64,000 nt of DNA from Pseudomonas viridiflava. GTDB taxonomy: Bacteria > Pseudomonadota > Gammaproteobacteria > Pseudomonadales > Pseudomonadaceae. Location of the stretch: NCBI RefSeq assembly GCF_900590755.1, contig NZ_UUOC01000052.1, forward strand, positions 496,001 through 560,000, read 5' to 3'. This document shows positions 33,685-42,905 of the stretch, in pieces (the first letter of the stretch is position 1; every line of letters starts with the position of its first letter). The position numbers and the translations under genes were made by a program. Below the pieces are notes generated by a model that was given only the letters and a program-made list of their open reading frames with translations, searched no databases and was not told the origin of the DNA.

Positions 33685-34748
33685 GACGACTCTCCTGCGT
33701 TCAATACGTCGGCTGCGCGTTTCAGCAGCTTCTTCACCGGGGCAGCAAGGCCCAGGCGCGGCGGGGTGGCGAGGTTATACCAGAGCCAGTCGGCCTCGGC
33801 CACGTGATGAGCGGACTCCTGGACTTCAACCAGCCAGGGTTCGATGCTCAATTGGAAATGGCTGAAAGTATGGACCAGCCCAGGCAGTTCCTGGTGTTTG
33901 CCCAGTTCCAGCGAGTGTTGCAGTGCCAGATGTTGCAGGTCGTCGAAGTCGTCCAGCTCCGGCAGGCTCCACAACCCGCCCCAGAGCCCGGTGGAAGGGC
34001 GACGATAAAGCAGAATCGCGCCGTCGCGATTGGCGAGCATCGGCATCAGGGTGCGCTTCTGCGGGACCTCTTTGCGCGGCTTGGGGATCGGGTAGCGGGT
34101 TTCCAGGCCGAGCATGTGCGCCTGGCAGCCTGACTCCAACGGGCAGAGCAGGCAGCTGGGTTTGCTGCGGGTACAAAGCGTGGCGCCCAGATCCATCATC
34201 GCCTGGGTGTAGTTGTTCACCCTGGTCTGAGGCGTGTAGCGCTCTGCAGTGGCCCACAGCTGTTTTGCCACCTTCGGTTCGCCTGGGTAGCCTTCCTGCG
34301 CTGTGAAGCGCGCCAGAACGCGTTTGACGTTGCCATCCAGGATCGGCGCCCGCAGGCCCATGCTCAAACTGGCGATGGCGCCGGCCGTGGAGAGTCCGAT
34401 GCCGGGTAGCAGGATGAGTTTTTCCACATCGCGGGGGAATTCGCCGTCATGGTCAGCGACGACGATTTTTGCGGTCTTCTGCAGATTGCGTGCGCGGGTG
34501 TAGTAGCCCAAACCGGTCCACAGGTGCAGGACTTCGTCTTCCGGCGCTTCAGCCAGCGCTTCGACGCTGGGCAGGGCTTCCATGAAACGGTCGAAGTAGT
34601 TCAGCACGGTGCTGACCTGGGTCTGTTGCAGCATGATTTCCGATACCCAGACCCGATACGGGGTGATGCCTTGTTGCCAGGGGAGGTCGTGTCGGCCGTG
34701 GCGGTCATACCAGTCAAGTACGGCGCTGGAGAATTGCTCGGGTTGCAT
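33681..34748 (-). CDS. mutY: Adenine DNA glycosylase MutY
   Basis: MutY removes adenine mispaired with 8-oxoguanine, completing the GO repair system with mutM at 9.2 kb. The 355-residue protein has the helix-hairpin-helix LPGIGLSTAGAIAS and the iron–sulfur motif C-x6-C-x2-C-x5-C in CTRSKPSCLLCPLESGC. ILQQTQVSTV-type residues lie near the N-terminus. The C-terminal NUDIX-like domain (ILLYRRPSTGLWGGLWSLPE) recognises 8-oxoguanine. A normal length and no changed key residues are seen. It is coupled to yggX. Confidence 0.97.
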   Translation of the reverse strand: MQPEQFSSAVLDWYDRHGRHDLPWQQGITPYRVWVSEIMLQQTQVSTVLNYFDRFMEALPSVEALAEAPEDEVLHLWTGLGYYTRARNLQKTAKIVVADHDGEFPRDVEKLILLPGIGLSTAGAIASLSMGLRAPILDGNVKRVLARFTAQEGYPGEPKVAKQLWATAERYTPQTRVNNYTQAMMDLGATLCTRSKPSCLLCPLESGCQAHMLGLETRYPIPKPRKEVPQKRTLMPMLANRDGAILLYRRPSTGLWGGLWSLPELDDFDDLQHLALQHSLELGKHQELPGLVHTFSHFQLSIEPWLVEVQESAHHVAEADWLWYNLATPPRLGLAAPVKKLLKRAADVLNAGESS

Positions 34749-34785
34749 TGCTGATCCGGTATGTTTTTTGAGGTGTCTGAAACCT

Positions 34786-34857
34786 TGTAGGAGCTGCCGA
34801 AGGCTGCGAAGGCGCTCTTTCGTGAGATCGCTTTCGCAGCCTTCGGCAGCTCCTACA
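34786..34857. repeat. REPIN, family A, copy 7
   Basis: Facing family-A REPs between mutY and the 3' end of the asmA gene. Confidence 0.93.
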
Positions 34858-34870
34858 GAGGGTTTCGTTT

Positions 34871-37090
34871 TTAGCGTTTGAACAATCCGCGCAAGGCGTC
34901 CTTGAGTTCAGGGCTGACTTTGTCGCCGAGTTTTTCCTCGATCTTGTCGCTGATCTTGTCGCCGGCCAGTTTCGCCGCCACCTGGCCCATGCCTTCCTTG
35001 TCCAGACGGCAAGCTTTGGCACCCAACTCCAGCGGACCACGGCAGCGCACAGGCCACTCGATTCCGACGTAGCGTGGGTTTACTTCGCAGGCCGGGTCAG
35101 GCATCTCGGTCTTGTCACCCTCGATGACGATGCCGACGCGGTAGTTCATGCCCAGTACGCGCAGGTCCACATCGCCGTTACCGTTGACGGTCAGGCCGGG
35201 GATTTGCACTTTCAGGTCAGGGTTGCTCGCCACGCCGTTGCGGAACACCAGATTGCCGTTGAGTTGCTGGAAGGGTGTGTCCTTGCCCCGTGGCTCGCCG
35301 CTGAGGGTTTTGCGGTTGAGCAGCGAGATACCCTGGCAAAGCTGCTGCTCAAGGTTCGCGTTCACCAGCACGCCGTTGTTGAGCACGAAGCTGGCGGTGC
35401 CGTTGAGGCTGTCGATCAAAGCTTTTTGGCTGTTGCCCTTGCCGTTGAGGTCGCTATTGAGGGTCAGCAGGCCTTTCACGGGCGGGGTTTGATCCTGGCT
35501 TTGCAGGAAGCGCTCGACCGGGACTTTAGCGACGCGGGTCTGCACGCTGGCCAGTGGCACATCGGGACGCACGTCGAGGTTGCCTTTGACTTCAAAGTTG
35601 CCGTTGTAAAGATCGCCCCGCAGGCTGTCGAGCTTGATTACGCCATTCAGGGCCTGGGTCTTGAGGGCGGCGTTCTGGATCGGCAGCTTGTCGAGGGTCA
35701 AGGTTCCGAAGCTGATATCGGCATCCACATCGAGTTTGCGCATGCGCTCCAGTGGCAGCAGTTTCTCGGTGCTCCAGGCGGCCTTGGTGGGCTGATCGGG
35801 CAGCGGTGTAGTGCCAGCGCCCGCCACAGCGGCCGCCTCGCTGTTTTGCACTTCGGCTTTACGTGCAGCGGAGGCGCCTTTTTTCTCTTCGCTTTCTGCC
35901 GGGCGATAACGATCGGCGTTGAAGGTGTCGGCCTTGAGTTGCAGGCGCAGGGCCTGTTTGGCGAAGTCTTCAATGGCGATGCGGCCGGTGAAGGTGCTGT
36001 CATCGACTTTCAGGTTGAGGTCGTCAAGAGAGGCACTGGTCGGCGTACCACTCAGGCGGCTGACCATCTCGACTTTGCTCAAGCTACCCGCGGCCATGGC
36101 TGGCAACGGCTGGCCGATGCTGTCGAGGAACGTGTGCAGGTCGAATGGAGCGACAGAAATCGCGCCGGTGAGTTGTGCGGTCTTGTCCAGGTCGCGAGCG
36201 CGCAGCTCACCCAGAGCGCGGAGCTGGTTGGCGGACAACTTGAGGTTGGTCCATTCGGCAACGTTGGCTGCAAGGTCCACCAAGAGCTGGCCTTGAGCGG
36301 CGAAGGTCACGGTTTTGCCCTGCAAGGGCTCACCCGATGCTTCGCCTGACAGGCGCATATCGCCAAACTGATAGCGCTTGAGCGCGCGATCCAGGCGCAA
36401 CTGGCCGACCAGCTCGGTCTTGGCGCGCATCACCGGTTGAGTGGTGCCCAGAAATGCCGTCAGTTTGATCGGGATGTCGGCGCCTTCATGCACCGCGCCA
36501 GTGCTCAGTTGAATGCTCTCGGCGGTGAAGGACTGGCCTTTGCGGACGTCGACATACTCAACCCGTGCGTTATTGACGGTCAGGCTGTCGATATCGAGTT
36601 TGATGGGCTGCCCAGGTTTGTCTGGCTTGACAGCCGGTGGCGCGGAGCCATCGGCAGGCGGAGTCGTTGCGGTCCCGGCAACAGGCGCTGGCTTGCCGAT
36701 ATCTTCCCAGTTGGCGTGGCCGTTTTCGTCGCGGCTCAGCCTCAGGTTGAGGCCTTCGACCCGCACATCACTCATCTGGACTTCGCGACGCAGCAGTGGC
36801 AGTACGCGCACGGACAGGCCGAGCATTTGCAGGTCGGCGAAGGGGTGGGTCGGATTGGTCAGGGTCGCCACGCTGGCTTCATGCAGCTCAAGGCCCAGCC
36901 AGGGGAACAGGCTCCAGCCAATGTCGCCGTTGAGGGTCAGTTCAATGTTGGCCTTGTCGCGGGCCAGTTGGCGAATCTCGTCTTTATAGTCGTTGGGATC
37001 AAACAGATGGGTCAGGGCGAAGCCGAGAGCCACGATGATCAGCAACAGCCCGAGAACAAAAAGTCCCAGGATTTTGCCGAACGCTTTCAT
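34871..37090 (-). CDS. AsmA family protein
   Basis: A 739-residue envelope protein. One N-terminal membrane helix (KILGLFVLGLLLIIVALGFALTH-type) anchors a large periplasmic part. The start has the AsmA hallmark NIELTLNGDIGWSLFPWLGL. The long beta-groove-type body has PLLRREVQMSDVRVEGLNLRL and, near the C-terminus, NGVLVNANLEQQLCQ. AsmA-like proteins move phospholipids between membranes or affect outer-membrane assembly; which applies here is unknown. It contains a proline/alanine-rich spacer near residue 145. The gene seems to be alone upstream of mutY. Confidence 0.92.
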   Translation of the reverse strand: MKAFGKILGLFVLGLLLIIVALGFALTHLFDPNDYKDEIRQLARDKANIELTLNGDIGWSLFPWLGLELHEASVATLTNPTHPFADLQMLGLSVRVLPLLRREVQMSDVRVEGLNLRLSRDENGHANWEDIGKPAPVAGTATTPPADGSAPPAVKPDKPGQPIKLDIDSLTVNNARVEYVDVRKGQSFTAESIQLSTGAVHEGADIPIKLTAFLGTTQPVMRAKTELVGQLRLDRALKRYQFGDMRLSGEASGEPLQGKTVTFAAQGQLLVDLAANVAEWTNLKLSANQLRALGELRARDLDKTAQLTGAISVAPFDLHTFLDSIGQPLPAMAAGSLSKVEMVSRLSGTPTSASLDDLNLKVDDSTFTGRIAIEDFAKQALRLQLKADTFNADRYRPAESEEKKGASAARKAEVQNSEAAAVAGAGTTPLPDQPTKAAWSTEKLLPLERMRKLDVDADISFGTLTLDKLPIQNAALKTQALNGVIKLDSLRGDLYNGNFEVKGNLDVRPDVPLASVQTRVAKVPVERFLQSQDQTPPVKGLLTLNSDLNGKGNSQKALIDSLNGTASFVLNNGVLVNANLEQQLCQGISLLNRKTLSGEPRGKDTPFQQLNGNLVFRNGVASNPDLKVQIPGLTVNGNGDVDLRVLGMNYRVGIVIEGDKTEMPDPACEVNPRYVGIEWPVRCRGPLELGAKACRLDKEGMGQVAAKLAGDKISDKIEEKLGDKVSPELKDALRGLFKR

Positions 37091-37175
37091 GGGCGAGTCC
37101 TTGTGTTCGAACGTTCAAAGTTTGCCCGCGAGTATAACCTCCTCACGCAGGAGCTGGGCTGTGGATGCCGGGTCC

Positions 37176-37574
37176 TCAGGAAATCAGCATCGAGATCCGG
37201 GTTTTGGCCGCCAGGGCCTGGACTTCGGGAGACTCGGCGGGTGTCAGCAAGCGTAGCTCGCAACCTGCCTGTTGAGCCGTTTTTTGCGCATCCAGCACCA
37301 GACATTCGGCGATGCCCCGGCGGCGGGTCAAGTTGCGTACACACAAGTGGGACAATTCCCACCTGTTGTGGCGACGTTGCAGGCGAGCTGCGCCCAACAG
37401 TCGGTCATTCATGCGTGCGGCGACCAGGCTGCCCTCTTCAAGACAGCTTTCAATCAGTTGCACTGCGTCGGTAAAGGGGGCGAAAAAAACGGCGGGTGCA
37501 TCCCGGTAGATTTTGCGTAGATCTTCCTGATCCTGGTAGCTCAGGGACTGAAGATATTCAACGGCGATGGGCAT
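37176..37574 (-). CDS. GNAT acetyltransferase domain protein, PanZ-like
   Basis: A 132-residue protein with a GNAT fold. It has LSYQDQEDLRKIYRDAP at the N-terminus, and LCVRNLTRRRGIAECLVLDA, where RRRGIA is the acetyl-CoA-binding motif A. Length and sequence resemble PanZ/PanM, the acetyl-CoA sensor that activates aspartate decarboxylase PanD; a true acetyltransferase cannot be ruled out. The ATG at 37574 follows GAGGAC. Single gene. Confidence 0.75.
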   Translation of the reverse strand: MPIAVEYLQSLSYQDQEDLRKIYRDAPAVFFAPFTDAVQLIESCLEEGSLVAARMNDRLLGAARLQRRHNRWELSHLCVRNLTRRRGIAECLVLDAQKTAQQAGCELRLLTPAESPEVQALAAKTRISMLIS

Positions 37575-37831
37575 GAAATGTCCTCGGGCGACGAAAGGCA
37601 GGGCTGATTGTGCCTCAAACATTGGTGCCAGAGCAGTGACGTCAAAAAAGTGATGGCAAATGGCTCTATTTTTCATCGCCAAGTGCTAATCTCCCGCCGT
37701 TCGCTAATTCGGTGCGTCGATTTGTCACGTATCCGGATTCTCTGCCGATAAAACGGTCGTTGCCTGCGCGCACGGAGGCTGTAGGTGGAATGTGAATACC
37801 TTGTGAGCTTCTTTATCTGGGGAATCTAATA

Positions 37832-39493
37832 ATGAGTACAAGCACTGCGTTGGGCGCGTCCACCGCTCAGCCTGCGTTCTTGTCCAAAGAACGCATCATC
37901 GCCAAGCCCGGTTTCAACCGTTGGCTGGTACCTCCTGCGGCATTGGCTATCCATCTGTGCATCGGCATGGCGTATGGCTTTTCCGTGTTCTGGCTGCCGT
38001 TGTCCAAGGCTGTCGGGATCAAGGCTCCGGTTGCCTGCGCACCTGACATGAGCTTCTTCGCGCAGATCTTCTCGTCTGCCTGCGACTGGCCCATCTCCAT
38101 GCTGGGCTGGATCTACACGCTGTTCTTCATCTTCCTGGGTTGCTCGGCCGCCATCTGGGGTGGCTGGCTGGAACACGCAGGCCCGCGCAAAGCCGGTGTT
38201 GTTTCGGCACTGTGCTGGTGTGGTGGTCTGCTGATTTCTGCGTTGGGGATATATACCCACCAGATATGGCTGATGTGGGTCGGCTCCGGCGTGATCGGTG
38301 GTATCGGTCTCGGCCTTGGCTACATCTCGCCCGTTTCCACGCTGATCAAGTGGTTCCCGGACAAGCGCGGCATGGCTACCGGCATGGCGATCATGGGTTT
38401 CGGCGGCGGCGCGATGGTGGGTGCTCCACTGGCTGCGGCACTGATGAACCATTTTGCTTCGCCTGAAGGCGTGGGCGTATGGCAGAGCTTCGTGGTAATG
38501 GCTGCGATCTACTTCGTCTTCATGATCGGTGGCGCGCTGTCCTATCGTGTTCCGCCAACCGGCTGGAAACCTGAAGGCTGGACCGCTCCGGTCAAGAAAG
38601 CCAGCAATGCGATGATCACCAACCGTCACGTACACGTGAGCGTTGCGTGGAAAACCCCTCAGTTCCGTCTGGTCTGGCTGGTGCTGTGTCTGAACGTATC
38701 GGCGGGTATCGGCATCCTGGGCATGGCTTCGCCGCTGTTGCAGGAAGTGTTCGCTGGCAAGTTGCTGGGTAATACACTGGCGTTCAACCAGCTCGACGCT
38801 GCGCAGTTGGGTCAGATCGCAGCCATCGCTGCGGGCTTCACCGGTCTGTTGAGTCTGTTCAACATTGGTGGTCGCTTCTTCTGGGCCTCGTTCTCGGACT
38901 ATCTGGGTCGTAAAAACACCTACTTCGTGTTCTTCGCTCTGGGCTTCTTGCTGTATGCACTGGTCCCGAGCCTGAGCCATATGGGCAGCGTCGCGCTGTT
39001 CGTGGCGGCTTTCTGCGTGATCCTGTCGATGTACGGCGGTGGTTTCGCGACAGTTCCGGCTTACCTGGCTGACCTGTTCGGTACGCAAATGGTCGGTGCG
39101 ATCCACGGTCGTCTGCTGACTGCCTGGGCTGCTGCGGGCATCCTCGGTCCGGTTCTGGTCAACTACTTGCGTGAATATCAGCTGAGCCACGGCGTTGCCC
39201 GTGCCGATGCTTACGATATGACCTTGTACATCCTGGCCGGTCTGCTGGTGCTGGGCTTTATCTGCAACCTGCTGGTGCGTCCGGTGGCCGACAAGTACTT
39301 CATGACAGATGAAGAACTGGCCGTCGAGCAATCCTATGGCATGGACAAAGGCGCGGATCACACTACCGTGCTTGAGTGGAAAGCCAATCCGGCCAGCAAA
39401 CCGCTGGCGATCGCCGCCTGGCTGGCAGTGGGTATCCCACTGGCGTGGGGCGTCTGGATCACGCTGCAGAAGACTGCGGTGTTGTTCCAGTAA
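37832..39493 (+). CDS. OFA-family MFS transporter
   Basis: A 553-residue twelve-helix transporter. It starts with a soluble tail and enters the membrane at RWLVPPAALAIHLCIGMAYGF. The OFA signature loop appears as GLGYISPVSTLIKWFPDKRGMATGMAIMGFGGG, and a matching second-half loop as GGRFFWASFSDYLGRKNTYF. The Pro/Gly-rich signature fits the oxalate/formate antiporter family, whose Pseudomonas members are mostly uncharacterised; the substrate is unknown. It is longer than the classical 400–420-residue OxlT because of an extra central loop and a long C-terminal tail. A short untranslated region precedes the ATG, after a GGGGAATC site. It is monocistronic. Confidence 0.85.
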   Translation: MSTSTALGASTAQPAFLSKERIIAKPGFNRWLVPPAALAIHLCIGMAYGFSVFWLPLSKAVGIKAPVACAPDMSFFAQIFSSACDWPISMLGWIYTLFFIFLGCSAAIWGGWLEHAGPRKAGVVSALCWCGGLLISALGIYTHQIWLMWVGSGVIGGIGLGLGYISPVSTLIKWFPDKRGMATGMAIMGFGGGAMVGAPLAAALMNHFASPEGVGVWQSFVVMAAIYFVFMIGGALSYRVPPTGWKPEGWTAPVKKASNAMITNRHVHVSVAWKTPQFRLVWLVLCLNVSAGIGILGMASPLLQEVFAGKLLGNTLAFNQLDAAQLGQIAAIAAGFTGLLSLFNIGGRFFWASFSDYLGRKNTYFVFFALGFLLYALVPSLSHMGSVALFVAAFCVILSMYGGGFATVPAYLADLFGTQMVGAIHGRLLTAWAAAGILGPVLVNYLREYQLSHGVARADAYDMTLYILAGLLVLGFICNLLVRPVADKYFMTDEELAVEQSYGMDKGADHTTVLEWKANPASKPLAIAAWLAVGIPLAWGVWITLQKTAVLFQ

Positions 39494-39805
39494 TCAGCTG
39501 TAGAGGCTAGCAACCCAGGCCTCAAGTTGGAACGCTGTGTTGTGGGAGCGGTGCTTGCCCGCGATAAGACTAACGCGATCTAAAGTGAATCGCGTCCAGC
39601 CTTATCGCGGGCAAGCACCGCTCCCACATTGGCCCGAGTCTGCAGCGCGATACAGCGAACAAACACCGATTTATTCGCACCAAAAAGCAGCATCCTCTCG
39701 TTATTCGTCGTCTTGTGACTTTCCCTTCTTCTGTTTGCTTCATGCCAGCCTGTTCTAGGCCTATAATGCTCGCCTTTTTCGCCCAATGATTTTGCGGAGC
39801 TGGTG
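39494..39805. other. Region between the OFA transporter gene and hisB
   Basis: 312 bases. It holds the REPIN at 39542–39628 and then the AT-rich promoter region of the his genes (TTCTGTTTGCTTCATGCC to TATAATGCTCG). TATAAT at 39763–39768 is a convincing -10 box, and TTCTGTTTG-type sequence lies about where a -35 would be. No his leader peptide or attenuator is seen. Confidence 0.6.
39542..39628. repeat. REPIN, family C-like with changed core
   Basis: The arms read GTGGGAGCGGTGCTTGCCCG and its inverse, so CGGTGC replaces the CGAGGC of family C in both arms. The spacer is about 40 bases. Matched change on both sides keeps the hairpin. Confidence 0.9.
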
Positions 39806-40399
39806 ATGGCCGAACGTAAGGCGTACGTCGAGCGTAATACTCTGGAAACCCAGATCAACGCCTCGATCAACCTGGATGGCACCGGAAAGGCCCGATTCGA
39901 TATCGGCGTACCTTTTCTTGAGCACATGCTCGACCAGATCGCCCGTCACGGGCTGATCGACCTGGATATCAATTGCAAAGGCGACCTTGAGATCGACGAC
40001 CACCACACGGTGGAAGACGTCGGTATTACTTTGGGTCAGGCTTTCAGCAAAGCCATCGGCGACAAGAAAGGCATCCGTCGTTACGGCCACGCCTACGTGC
40101 CGCTCGATGAAGCCCTGTCGCGTGTAGTCATCGACTTCTCCGGACGCCCAGGCCTGCAAATGCACGTGCCGTACACCCGTGCAGTGGTCGGCGGCTTTGA
40201 CGTGGACCTGTTCCAGGAATTCTTCCAGGGCTTCGTCAACCACGCCAATGTGACCTTGCACATCGACAACCTGCGCGGCACCAACACTCACCACCAGATC
40301 GAAACCGTGTTCAAGGCTTTCGGTCGCGCGTTGCGCATGGCGGTTGAGCTGGACGACCGCATGGCCGGGCAGATGCCTTCGACCAAGGGTGTGCTCTGA
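39806..40399 (+). CDS. hisB: Imidazoleglycerol-phosphate dehydratase
   Basis: HisB dehydrates imidazoleglycerol phosphate to imidazoleacetol phosphate, step seven of histidine synthesis. The 197-residue product is the single-function form (no fused phosphatase). Metal-binding histidines are in PFLEHMLDQIARHG, DDHHTVEDVGI and the second half NTHHQIETVFKA. The ATG at 39806 follows GGAG; a GTG three bases earlier is possible. Its last base overlaps the first of hisH (TGATG), so the two are translationally coupled. First gene of hisBHAF. Confidence 0.97.
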   Translation: MAERKAYVERNTLETQINASINLDGTGKARFDIGVPFLEHMLDQIARHGLIDLDINCKGDLEIDDHHTVEDVGITLGQAFSKAIGDKKGIRRYGHAYVPLDEALSRVVIDFSGRPGLQMHVPYTRAVVGGFDVDLFQEFFQGFVNHANVTLHIDNLRGTNTHHQIETVFKAFGRALRMAVELDDRMAGQMPSTKGVL

Positions 40400-41037
40400 T
40401 GCAGACGGTCGCGGTTATCGACTACGGCATGGGCAACCTGCACTCGGTCGCCAAGGCGCTTGAGCATGTGGGCGCTGGCCGGGTGCATATCACCAGTGAC
40501 GCCAACGTGATTCGCGAAGCCGACCGCGTGGTGTTCCCCGGTGTGGGTGCGATTCGTGACTGCATGGCTGAAATCCGCCGCCTGGAGTTTGATTCGCTGG
40601 TCCGTGAAGTCAGCCAGGATCGCCCGTTTCTCGGGATCTGCGTCGGCATGCAGGCCTTGCTCGACAGCAGCGAAGAAAACGGCGGTGTGGACTGCATCGG
40701 CATGTTCCCCGGCCAGGTGAAGTTCTTCGGCAAGGACCTGCACGAGGACGGCCAGCATCTGAAAGTGCCGCACATGGGCTGGAACGAAGTGGCCCAGGCC
40801 GTGGATCACCCGCTGTGGCACAGCATCCCGGACATGGCGCGGTTCTATTTCGTGCACAGCTTCTACATCGATGCAGCCAACCAGCGTCAGGTTGTCGGTC
40901 GCGGTCATTACGGCGTCGACTTCGCCGCAGCGCTGGCTGACGGTTCGCGCTTTGCCGTGCAATTCCACCCGGAGAAGAGCCATACCCATGGCCTGCAATT
41001 GCTGCAGAACTTCGCGGCGTGGGATGGTCGGTGGTAG
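40399..41037 (+). CDS. hisH: Imidazole glycerol phosphate synthase, glutaminase subunit
   Basis: HisH releases ammonia from glutamine for HisF. The 212-residue protein shows the class I amidotransferase catalytic triad: Cys in PFLGICVGMQALL, and His–Glu in FAVQFHPEKSHTHGL. GMGNLHSVAKALEH opens the protein. It overlaps hisB by one base. The channelled ammonia passes to HisF, encoded further down the same run. Confidence 0.97.
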   Translation: MQTVAVIDYGMGNLHSVAKALEHVGAGRVHITSDANVIREADRVVFPGVGAIRDCMAEIRRLEFDSLVREVSQDRPFLGICVGMQALLDSSEENGGVDCIGMFPGQVKFFGKDLHEDGQHLKVPHMGWNEVAQAVDHPLWHSIPDMARFYFVHSFYIDAANQRQVVGRGHYGVDFAAALADGSRFAVQFHPEKSHTHGLQLLQNFAAWDGRW

Positions 41038-41048
41038 GGGCTGAAGCC

Positions 41049-41160
41049 AGCTGCAAGCGGCAAGCTTCAAGCTGCAAGAGTTGAACATCAGAAGCAGCTT
41101 CAAGCTGCAGGAATTGTCGAGCACGCACTCTTGCAGCTTGTAGCTTGCAGCTTGCGGCTT
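41049..41160. repeat. Large imperfect inverted repeat between hisH and hisA
   Basis: Arms of about 30 bases, built of repeated AAGCTGCAAG/CTTGCAGCTT units at 41049–41080 and 41128–41160, around a region with a further AGCTTCAAGCTGC copy. It ends in CGGCTTTTTT, so the folded RNA could act as a terminator-like or pausing signal inside the his operon. This CAGCTTG-type repeat is different from REPs in size and sequence and is, from memory, common in Pseudomonas genomes. Confidence 0.8.
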
Positions 41161-41179
41161 TTTTGACGAAGGAAAAAAC

Positions 41180-41917
41180 ATGCTCATCATCCCCGCTATC
41201 GATCTTAAAGACGGTGCCTGTGTACGTCTGCGCCAGGGCCGGATGGAAGATTCCACCGTGTTCTCCGATGACCCGGTCGCCATGGCTGCCAAGTGGGTCG
41301 AGGGCGGTTGCCGTCGTCTGCATCTGGTCGACCTCAACGGCGCGTTCGAAGGTCAGCCGGTCAATGGTGACGTGGTAACGGCCATCGCCAAGCGCTATCC
41401 GAACCTGCCGATCCAGATCGGTGGCGGCATTCGTTCGCTGGAAACCATCGAGCACTACGTCAAGGCTGGCGTGAGCTACGTAATCATCGGCACCAAGGCG
41501 GTCAAAGAGCCTGAGTTCGTGGCCGAAGCCTGTCGCGCATTCCCCGGCAAAGTGATTGTCGGTCTGGATGCCAAGGACGGTTTTGTTGCTACTGACGGCT
41601 GGGCTGAAGTCAGCACCGTGCAAGTGATCGACCTGGCCAAGCGCTTTGAAGCGGACGGCGTCTCGGCCATCGTTTATACCGATATCGCCAAAGACGGCAT
41701 GATGCAGGGCTGCAACATCCCGTTCACTGCGGCTCTGGCTGCTGCGACGCGGATTCCGGTGATCGCTTCCGGTGGCATCCACAACCTGGGTGACATCCGC
41801 GCACTGCTGGACGCCAAGGCACCGGGAATCATCGGCGCGATCACCGGCCGGGCGATTTACGAAGGCACGCTTGACGTGGCAGAAGCACAGGCGCTTTGCG
41901 ACGAGTACCAGCGCTAA
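41180..41917 (+). CDS. hisA: Phosphoribosylformimino-AICAR-phosphate isomerase
   Basis: HisA isomerises ProFAR to PRFAR, the fourth step of histidine synthesis. The 245-residue TIM barrel opens MLIIPAIDLKDGACVRLRQG with the first catalytic Asp. IQIGGGIRSLETIEHY carries the phosphate site and VYTDIAKDGMMQG the second Asp. Length is standard. An AAGGA site precedes the ATG. The inverted repeat in the gap before it may modulate its expression. Confidence 0.97.
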   Translation: MLIIPAIDLKDGACVRLRQGRMEDSTVFSDDPVAMAAKWVEGGCRRLHLVDLNGAFEGQPVNGDVVTAIAKRYPNLPIQIGGGIRSLETIEHYVKAGVSYVIIGTKAVKEPEFVAEACRAFPGKVIVGLDAKDGFVATDGWAEVSTVQVIDLAKRFEADGVSAIVYTDIAKDGMMQGCNIPFTAALAAATRIPVIASGGIHNLGDIRALLDAKAPGIIGAITGRAIYEGTLDVAEAQALCDEYQR

Positions 41918-41927
41918 ACCGCTTCCT

Positions 41928-42014
41928 GTAGGAGCCAACTTGTTGGCGAGGCGTCATGTCAGGCGCGATTGATGTCGCCTGACGCACCGCCTCGCGAACA
42001 AGTTCGCTCCTACA
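41928..42014. repeat. REPIN, family D, copy 2
   Basis: Facing D-type REPs (GTAGGAGCCAACTTGTTGGC on the left, CGAACAAGTTCGCTCCTAC on the right) inside the his operon between hisA and hisF. Confidence 0.88.
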
Positions 42015-42049
42015 AGGGTTCGGCAGGATAGAAATCGGAGATTAAGCCC

Positions 42050-42820
42050 ATGGCCCTGGCCAAACGCATCATCCCTTGCCTGGACGTCGACAACGGTCGC
42101 GTGGTCAAGGGCGTCAAGTTCGAGAACATCCGTGACGCCGGCGATCCGGTTGAAATCGCGCGTCTGTACGATGAACAGGGCGCTGACGAAATCACCTTTC
42201 TGGACATCACTGCCAGCGTCGATGGCCGTGATACTACGTTGCATACCGTCGAACGCATGGCCAGCCAGGTTTTCATCCCGCTGACCGTGGGCGGTGGTGT
42301 GCGCACCGTGCAGGACATCCGCAATCTGCTCAATGCTGGTGCCGACAAGGTTTCGATCAACACGGCTGCGGTGTTCAACCCTGAGTTCGTTGCCGAAGCC
42401 GCTCAGCATTTCGGTTCCCAGTGCATCGTGGTCGCCATCGACGCCAAGAAAGTCTCTCTGCCGGGCGAAACCCCGCGCTGGGAAATTTTCACCCACGGCG
42501 GCCGCAAGCCAACGGGGCTGGATGCTGTGCTGTGGGCCAAGAAGATGGAAGACCTGGGCGCCGGTGAAATCCTTTTGACCAGCATGGATCAGGACGGCAT
42601 GAAGAACGGCTTCGACCTGGGCGTAACCCGTGCGATCAGCGACGCACTGGGCATCCCGGTGATCGCCTCGGGCGGTGTTGGGAACCTTCAGCACCTTGCT
42701 GATGGCGTCATCGAAGGCCATGCCAGCGCTGTACTTGCCGCAAGCATTTTCCACTTCGGCGAATACACCGTGCCGGAAGCAAAAGCCTACATGGCAGCGC
42801 GTGGGATTGTGGTGCGCTGA
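42050..42820 (+). CDS. hisF: Imidazole glycerol phosphate synthase, cyclase subunit
   Basis: HisF uses HisH-derived ammonia to turn PRFAR into imidazoleglycerol phosphate and AICAR. The 256-residue TIM barrel starts MALAKRIIPCLDVDNGRVVKG, with the catalytic Asp in LDVD, and has PLTVGGGVRTVQDIRNLL, then LLTSMDQDGMKNGFD with the second Asp and VIASGGVGNLQHL. Length is typical. A REPIN separates it from hisA, but it is likely co-transcribed. Confidence 0.97.
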   Translation: MALAKRIIPCLDVDNGRVVKGVKFENIRDAGDPVEIARLYDEQGADEITFLDITASVDGRDTTLHTVERMASQVFIPLTVGGGVRTVQDIRNLLNAGADKVSINTAAVFNPEFVAEAAQHFGSQCIVVAIDAKKVSLPGETPRWEIFTHGGRKPTGLDAVLWAKKMEDLGAGEILLTSMDQDGMKNGFDLGVTRAISDALGIPVIASGGVGNLQHLADGVIEGHASAVLAASIFHFGEYTVPEAKAYMAARGIVVR

Positions 42821-42905
42821 CATCGGAGTAAGGTGCATTTGGGGGATTTGCCGACATCAACTTCAGTCGGCAGTCCTTCACGCTAGCAAACCAGGCTGGT
42901 GATTC

